Assembly: GCA_025355225.1 (NCBI GenBank)
Contig: JANYAB010000148.1
Span: 1-20,326, forward strand
Reading direction: 5' to 3'
Source of the DNA: Bacteroidota bacterium
GTDB taxonomy: Bacteria; Bacteroidota; Bacteroidia; Sphingobacteriales; Sphingobacteriaceae
Length of the DNA stretch: 20,326 nt
The notes under the pieces were generated by a model that made no database searches, was not told the DNA's origin, and saw nothing but the letters and a program-made list of their open reading frames with translations. Numbering within the stretch: the stretch's first letter is position 1; every line of letters starts with the position of its first letter. A program made the translations under genes and the position numbers. This document shows positions 15,129-20,326 of this stretch, piece after piece.

Positions 15129-16604
15129 TTATTTGTCCCACCAAACGCGGGCATTAGGGTTAAATGTATTTTGACCGCCATAATTGGCAATCGCAGCGTT
15201 AACATTTGCACCATTCAATGTAAACTCGCTTTGAGGATATGGCATTTTGCGGGGAATTGTTTGGGAAACACTGGCTGGATTTGGTATTAATGCCGGATAA
15301 CCTGTGCGACGCCAGTTGGCCCATACCTCATCGCCGTCAAAAGCAAATCCTGCAATCCAAAATTCTGTGTTAACCTGTGCTATCTGTTGTGCCGTTGTCC
15401 CCGTAAGGGGGTTTTGAGTTAAATAAGCAGCTATTTGCCCGGCGGTTATCGTAGGGTTTGTAGGCAACAAAGCCAATGATTGCATATGTGCGGTTACGCC
15501 AGCCTGATAAAGGGCGTTGGCGTCACCTGTGATATATCCCCGTAAAACTGCTTCTGCCTGTAAAAACGCTACTTCAGCGTAGGGGAAGTCAAAAAATGGT
15601 GTGACCTCTGTTCCAAAAATATCGTACCTGATGCGTACGTTCGGGACCGGGTCAACTGCATTAAAGCTATACCCAATAAAATTGGCAGGGATATCTGATG
15701 TTATTACCCCCCCGCTCGAAATTTGTTTATCATAAACGGCCCCATAATATTGCAAACGGGGATCGTTGCTGGCCTGCATATGTGATACAAGTGTTTTATG
15801 CAAAAAAAAGTGCTCGACGCCATCGTTCAGCGAGAAGTTAAACCCATTTGGCAACGCCACGCTATGATTTAACACCGGCATATCAGCATTGCTTGTCATT
15901 ACACCATCTGCAACTGCCTCGGCAGTCAGGGCGGCAGCCTGGGTGGGGTCAACCTTAATAAGGCGCATACCCACACGCAATAAAAGGGATGCGCCTAACT
16001 TTTTCCATTGAGATGCGCTGCCCCCATAAAACTGATCGCCCTTCACAGCTTGAGTACTATTGTTACTTAATAACGTAATTGAAGCGCGCAACTCATTAAC
16101 AAAATCAGCGTATATCTGTTGTTGGTGATCATAAACCGGGGTATAGATGTGTCCCGTTAAGGCTTTACCGGCCTGGCTATAAGGAATATCGCCATAGTAA
16201 TCAGTCAGTTTTTGATACACGTACACACGCCAGATCCGTGCGGCTGCATAGGTGCTTGCGAGGTTAGGCTGGGTTTTTAAAACCGGGATTACATATTCCA
16301 GGTTGTTAAGCACCGGCCTGTAAAAGTTATTCCAGTAGCGGGAGCCGATACCGTCTGATTCTACATAAGTAGTCCCCGACCAAAAGGAGGTATAACCGTA
16401 TTGCATAAATGCGTGACAATAATTAGTACGGGGCTCCATATCCTGGTCTGATGTTTTAACCAGTGCGTCTGATAACAGCGCACCCGGGTCTATCGTTGTT
16501 ACCGCATCCGGATTCAGGTTGTATTTGGCAAAATCCTTGGTACAGCCCGCAATTATTGCCGCCATAAAAAGAAAGCCTAATATTTTATATGATACATTTT
16601 TCAT
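15129..16604 (-). CDS. SusD-like lipoprotein (SusD_2 type), second susCD pair
   Basis: Outer-membrane lipoprotein partner of the SusC encoded just upstream. The signal peptide has lipobox AAIIAGC (Cys21), then TKDFAKYNLNPDAVTT, the usual start of SusD-like_2 proteins. At 491 aa it is in the normal range of that subgroup. Typical stretches are ARIWRVYVYQKLTDYYGDIPY, SASQWKKLGASLLLRVGMRL (helical TPR region), FPYAEVAFLQAEAVLRGYI and GFAFDGDEVWANWRRTGYP. It starts 22 bp after the susC stop and has a good Shine-Dalgarno-like aaaggaag (16617-16610) 5 bp before ATG, rare for this phylum. SusD_2 proteins often go with SusC proteins whose cargo is not a classical polysaccharide, so the substrate is open. 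Confidence 0.93.
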   Translation of the reverse strand: MKNVSYKILGFLFMAAIIAGCTKDFAKYNLNPDAVTTIDPGALLSDALVKTSDQDMEPRTNYCHAFMQYGYTSFWSGTTYVESDGIGSRYWNNFYRPVLNNLEYVIPVLKTQPNLASTYAAARIWRVYVYQKLTDYYGDIPYSQAGKALTGHIYTPVYDHQQQIYADFVNELRASITLLSNNSTQAVKGDQFYGGSASQWKKLGASLLLRVGMRLIKVDPTQAAALTAEAVADGVMTSNADMPVLNHSVALPNGFNFSLNDGVEHFFLHKTLVSHMQASNDPRLQYYGAVYDKQISSGGVITSDIPANFIGYSFNAVDPVPNVRIRYDIFGTEVTPFFDFPYAEVAFLQAEAVLRGYITGDANALYQAGVTAHMQSLALLPTNPTITAGQIAAYLTQNPLTGTTAQQIAQVNTEFWIAGFAFDGDEVWANWRRTGYPALIPNPASVSQTIPRKMPYPQSEFTLNGANVNAAIANYGGQNTFNPNARVWWDK

Positions 16605-16626
16605 AATTTCTTCCTTTCAAATAAAA

Positions 16627-19600
16627 TTAAAAGCTTACGTTTAAATTAAACCCATAAGTTCTGCTGGTTGGCAAACCACCGCTGTCATAGCCAAACCCCT
16701 GGCCAATACTATCTGATGCTTCAGGGTCAAAAGTTGGCAGATCCTTCCTGATAAAGAAAAGGTTACGCGCAACCAGGGAGAATGTGGCGCTCCTGACCGG
16801 AGTTTTTGCTAACAAGCCTTTGGGCAAAGAATAGCCCAGGGAGATTTGACGAAATTTAATAAACGTTCTGCTGAAAACAACTGATTGATCAATGATCTTA
16901 TCTGCATTTCCATTATCATTAAACTGTATATAAGGGCTATACGGTAAAGTATTTTTAACATATACAGGTGCATCGGCTGTACCTGTATTTACTACTCCAT
17001 TAGGAATATAAGTACCGTCGCGGCCCAGGAGCGAGGCTTTTGAATTACCGAAATAGTTGGTCCAGATTGCCCCTGCTTCAAAAACCTTCCCGCCAAACTG
17101 ACCATCGATCAAAAAGCTGAAAGAAAAGTTTTTATAAGTGAAGGTATTAGTTATACCACCCGACCAGTCGGGATTAACACTGCCCAGGTACGTTTCATTG
17201 GAATTTTTAGCAATGATAACTGAATTAGGCGTGCCGCCATCTCCTAATTGAGAATCTTCCGGCTGATAAACTATTTGTCCGTCGGGTGATCTTTGAAATG
17301 AAGATCCAAAGATAGAGCCCAAAGGATATCCAACTTTTGCTTTGATGTTATAGTAAAAATCAATGCCGTTAGTTCCTATAGAAGGCGCTAAGGCCGTTAC
17401 CATGTTTTTATTTTTTGCGGCGTTAATACTCGCATTCCAGGTAAAGTTCTTTGTTTTTACCGGGCTTCCCGAAAGCAATAACTCAAAACCTTTATTGTAC
17501 ATGGAACCTGCGTTGAAGTACAAAGAATTAAAAGTAGTGGCATTGCTGATAGTTGATTGCAGCAAAAAGTTTTCAGATTTTTTATAGTAGTAGGCAAAGT
17601 CAAGCGATATACGGTTATCGAAAAACCTGAGCTCTGTACCTACTTCCGTTTCCGTTGTTGTTTCGGGTTTTAAACTTGCCGGGGGAACTGTGTTGCCGGT
17701 TAGTTCAGCATTTGTGATCCCGTTTAAGGTAGGTTGGAAAGTAAAGGTAAGATTGGTAAGATTAGGAATTGGGTTGCTGCCGGTTTGCCCTATTGATGCC
17801 CTTATTTTACCGAAAGACAATACTTTAGGATCGATATGCAAAGCATCTGTAAACACAAAACTCAGGTTAGCAGATGGGTAAAACAAGTTTACTTTAAAAC
17901 CCGGACTGGTTGATGCTAGAGCGGAATACCAATCGTTGCGCCCTGTCAACTCTAAAAACAGGTAATTGTCATAACCAAACTGCGCCGAGCCGAAAACCGC
18001 GTTGGTTTTACTCCGGGGTGAATGTAATTCGGTAGGCGCATTTATGTTTTTGCTGTTATTGAAATTGAGCAGGTTAGGATCAATGAAATTATAAGAATAA
18101 AGATCCAAAGAGTATTGCGTGGATTGCTGAAGTTCGGCACCAGCGAAAGCGTTTACTGTAAACTTATTAAATTTATTATCATAACTCAGCATTCCCCGTA
18201 AATCAGTTTTCTGCTGCTGAATGTTGGTTGTTCTGTATACGCCGCCTGTATTGATCACATTGTTTGGAAAAACTACAAAAAGCGCATCTGTGTTGAGATA
18301 ATCAATACCTCCAATAACATTGGCATGTAAATGATCGGTAATATCATAAGTAATATTTCCTGATGATAGCGCCCGGTTTTGTATCTGGTCATTTTTAACT
18401 TTCTCTATCTGTACATATGGGTTTGCGTTATAAGTAGATAAAAAATTACCATTTGCATCCCTTCTGTCAAGCAGCGTAATATCTGTGGTATTGGCAATGC
18501 GGGGAAAGCTTAATCCAAAGGAACCCCTTCCATCGCCACGTAAAAGCGGCGCATTTAAGCGTAAAGTTCTCGATAAGTCAACTTTAAAATCTGTATGTAA
18601 CCTTTTCCCAAAGTCCTGGTTTAATCTGAAAACACCGTTATACCTTTCATAGCCCTCATTGGGCGTAGGCGAATTATCCCTCGTGTCAGACAGAGAGATA
18701 CGGTACGAGCCGTCATCATAACCTTTTGTAAGGGCAATGGTATTGGTGGTGGTTAAGCCTGTTTTGAAAAACCGGTCAAACTGCGTTGAAGCTTTTTGTG
18801 CCATATAAGGCTTTGTTACGCCATCAATATCTATAAAGGGCTGTCCCTGTATCTTTGCTCCCCACGACCATCCCGGAGGATCCCCGGAGTTGTCCGCTAA
18901 TTGTCCGTAAAAAATAGGGTTGCCGTAATCAGCCGCTGTATAAGTTCTGCCATAAAAACCCCGTCCATAGTCATATTGAAGATCATCATAGGGTACCATT
19001 TTTTCGAATACGGTATTACTATTAAAAGTAATGCCTACCCCCTGGCCTTTCTTACCTTTTTTGGTAGTGATCAGAATAACGCCTGCTTGCGCACCGCCGC
19101 CATAAAGCGCCGCTGCCGACGCCCCCTTCAGCACACTAATGGATTCTATATCGTCGGGGTTTATCGATGACAAGCCGTCACCCGGATCAGAGCCACCATA
19201 AACCTTTCCGCCATCGTCTGTATTTTCCCTGGTAACGCTGTTAATAGGAATACCATCCACCACATACAGCGGCTGATTGGACCCTGAAAATGATGAATTA
19301 CCGCGAAGTATAACCCGCGATGAGCCACCGGGGCCGTTAGGAGGTGTTTGAACCACCAAACCTGCCACCTTACCAGCTAATGCGTTAACAAATGAGGGTT
19401 CGCGGGCTGTTGACACCTCATCGCCGCCGACCTGTGTTATAGAATAGCCCAGGCGCTTTTCTTCCTTTTTAATACCCAGCGCCGTTACAACTACTTCGTT
19501 CAAAGTGCCTGACGAAATCAGCGTGATAACCAATGAAGTGTTGCTGCTTGTGCCTACCTCCTGGGTTTTGTAGCCAACATAGCTTACAACCAGGATCCCG

Positions 19601-20115
19601 CCTTCGGGGACATCGATGGTGAATGCACCATTAACGTCCGTAACAGTTCCGGCGCTTGACCCTTTTACTTTTACTGATGCCCCTGGCAGCGCTTGTCCGC
19701 TCTCATCAACAACTTTACCTTTTACGTTTATAACGTTCACTTGATCACCTACGGGTACGATCACCACCAGGTGGTTTTGTAATTCACTGTACTTAAACCC
19801 TGAATTTGCCAATATTTGATCAAGTACATCTGTTACTTCTTCGTTGTCTGCATTAATGCTTATTTTTTTCTCGTTGGGTATTTTACGCTCGCTGTAAACA
19901 AAATGATAACTGCTTTGCCGCTCAATAGCCGACAATACTTTTTTAAAATCAGCTGATTTAAAATTAAGGGTAACCTTAGTTTGGGAGTACACGCTTGCGA
20001 TAGCCTGGAGATTGAAGAACACTATTAATATAAATGTTAATTTCATTACTAATAAGGACTTTAATAACCAACGCTTCTCTTTTACACCCCAAAATGGGTG
20101 TTTAAAAATTTTCAT
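16627..20115 (-). CDS. SusC/RagA family TonB-dependent transporter with STN domain, second susCD pair
   Basis: Outer-membrane TonB-dependent importer, 1162 aa. Order: leader MKIFKHPFWG, a hydrophobic signal (about 20-42), STN domain about 45-120 (KVTLNFKSADFKKVLSAIER), CarboxypepD_reg-like domain about 130-203 (GKVVDESGQALPGASVKVKG), plug from LNEVVVTALGIKKEEKRLGY, and a beta-barrel ending in LNVSF. The STN domain predicts FecR/ECF-sigma control, in line with a probable fecR end 152 bp upstream. The plug motif VVVTALGIKKEEKRLGYS differs clearly from the IGYGQQRRQDVNGAI type in the first SusC, so the two are different subfamilies, not a recent duplication. The ATG at 20115 gives the normal leader. 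Confidence 0.95.
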   Translation of the reverse strand: MKIFKHPFWGVKEKRWLLKSLLVMKLTFILIVFFNLQAIASVYSQTKVTLNFKSADFKKVLSAIERQSSYHFVYSERKIPNEKKISINADNEEVTDVLDQILANSGFKYSELQNHLVVIVPVGDQVNVINVKGKVVDESGQALPGASVKVKGSSAGTVTDVNGAFTIDVPEGGILVVSYVGYKTQEVGTSSNTSLVITLISSGTLNEVVVTALGIKKEEKRLGYSITQVGGDEVSTAREPSFVNALAGKVAGLVVQTPPNGPGGSSRVILRGNSSFSGSNQPLYVVDGIPINSVTRENTDDGGKVYGGSDPGDGLSSINPDDIESISVLKGASAAALYGGGAQAGVILITTKKGKKGQGVGITFNSNTVFEKMVPYDDLQYDYGRGFYGRTYTAADYGNPIFYGQLADNSGDPPGWSWGAKIQGQPFIDIDGVTKPYMAQKASTQFDRFFKTGLTTTNTIALTKGYDDGSYRISLSDTRDNSPTPNEGYERYNGVFRLNQDFGKRLHTDFKVDLSRTLRLNAPLLRGDGRGSFGLSFPRIANTTDITLLDRRDANGNFLSTYNANPYVQIEKVKNDQIQNRALSSGNITYDITDHLHANVIGGIDYLNTDALFVVFPNNVINTGGVYRTTNIQQQKTDLRGMLSYDNKFNKFTVNAFAGAELQQSTQYSLDLYSYNFIDPNLLNFNNSKNINAPTELHSPRSKTNAVFGSAQFGYDNYLFLELTGRNDWYSALASTSPGFKVNLFYPSANLSFVFTDALHIDPKVLSFGKIRASIGQTGSNPIPNLTNLTFTFQPTLNGITNAELTGNTVPPASLKPETTTETEVGTELRFFDNRISLDFAYYYKKSENFLLQSTISNATTFNSLYFNAGSMYNKGFELLLSGSPVKTKNFTWNASINAAKNKNMVTALAPSIGTNGIDFYYNIKAKVGYPLGSIFGSSFQRSPDGQIVYQPEDSQLGDGGTPNSVIIAKNSNETYLGSVNPDWSGGITNTFTYKNFSFSFLIDGQFGGKVFEAGAIWTNYFGNSKASLLGRDGTYIPNGVVNTGTADAPVYVKNTLPYSPYIQFNDNGNADKIIDQSVVFSRTFIKFRQISLGYSLPKGLLAKTPVRSATFSLVARNLFFIRKDLPTFDPEASDSIGQGFGYDSGGLPTSRTYGFNLNVSF

Positions 20116-20267
20116 ATATTTACTGAGTTAAAGGTGATTAATTAGCAGAGCTCCGTACCAGGGAATCTGCTTTAAAACATTTGCGATAGTCATCTTTTAG
20201 CGGGAGTTGCCTCCGGGTAATTCCCGTTTATTTTTTAGTTAACTTTTCGTCATAGGCACTATTGGGG
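20116..20267 (-). promoter_or_regulatory. Leader region of the second susC with hairpins
   Basis: 152 bp between the probable fecR stop and susC. Arms cgggagtt (20201-20208) and aattcccg (20219-20226) pair with one mismatch; a shorter gcaga/tctgc pair (20145-20149/20166-20170) lies nearer the gene. As in front of the first susC, hairpins without a clear T-run on the coding strand fill the fecR-susC gap. Confidence 0.4.
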
Positions 20268-20324
20268 TTAATAGATAAATACATTTGATTTGTCGATCTT
20301 ATAACGGAATTTCTCTGTTATCTG
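20268..20324 (-). CDS. Probable C-terminal end of a FecR anti-sigma factor (rest outside window)
   Basis: On the - strand one frame stays open from the window edge to TAA at 20270-20268, giving QITEKFRYKIDKSNVFIY, 18 residues. The pattern FRYKIDKSNVFIY resembles the final beta-hairpin of the DUF4974 domain of FecR proteins, and fecR is expected directly upstream of an STN-type susC. The piece is too short to be sure. Confidence 0.5.
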   Translation of the reverse strand, partial: QITEKFRYKIDKSNVFIY

Positions 20325-20326
20325 CA

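Noticed and set aside
16627..20115. Recent duplication of one susC from the other
   Set aside because: Same domain order, but plug, barrel and leader sequences differ throughout; old family relation only.

Overview
The window reads as chromosome of a soil- or plant-associated Bacteroidota, most likely a Sphingobacteriaceae such as Mucilaginibacter or Pedobacter. This is an inference from several features: SusC/SusD pairs, STN-bearing SusC proteins behind FecR anti-sigma genes, lipoproteins with Cys-Lys-Lys starts, A/T-rich ribosome sites, and the MARSxETF-type cold-shock-domain protein known from this phylum. No tRNA, rRNA or CRISPR array was seen.

Region 1 (1-8877, + strand) is a xylan-type polysaccharide utilisation locus. 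It holds the 3' part of a FecR anti-sigma gene, an STN-containing SusC transporter, its SusD lipoprotein, an IPT/TIG surface glycan-binding lipoprotein, a rho-independent terminator, and a lipoprotein GH10 xylanase whose catalytic barrel is split by an inserted carbohydrate-binding module. The likely workflow is that GH10 cuts xylan at the cell surface, the SGBP and SusD capture the oligosaccharides, SusC imports them, and substrate binding signals through STN and FecR to an ECF sigma factor lying outside the window.

Region 2 (8878-10159, + strand) holds a spacer with unusual RNA-folding potential, then a compact cold-shock cluster: a 63-aa CspA-type protein, a 149-aa Lys-rich protein with a C-terminal cold-shock domain (TTG start), and a 79-aa protein of unknown function 2 bases later.

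Region 3 (10160-15061) looks like inserted material. It holds a secreted, atypical GH9 enzyme and, 61 bp downstream, a complete IS110-family element. It is bracketed by a 53-bp direct repeat (51 of 53 identical): the 3' end of the 79-aa gene and a nonsense-mutated copy of that end. The IS110 5' non-coding region folds as expected for a bridge RNA. Its best-formed loop has left and right guides that pair with the two actual flanks of this insertion, which fixes the ends of the element and a CT core. This is the most interesting observation in the window.

Region 4 (15062-20326, - strand) is a second, convergent SusC/SusD pair with a good terminator at its 3' end and probably the last 18 codons of its own FecR at the right edge. 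No degradative enzyme of this second locus is visible in the window.
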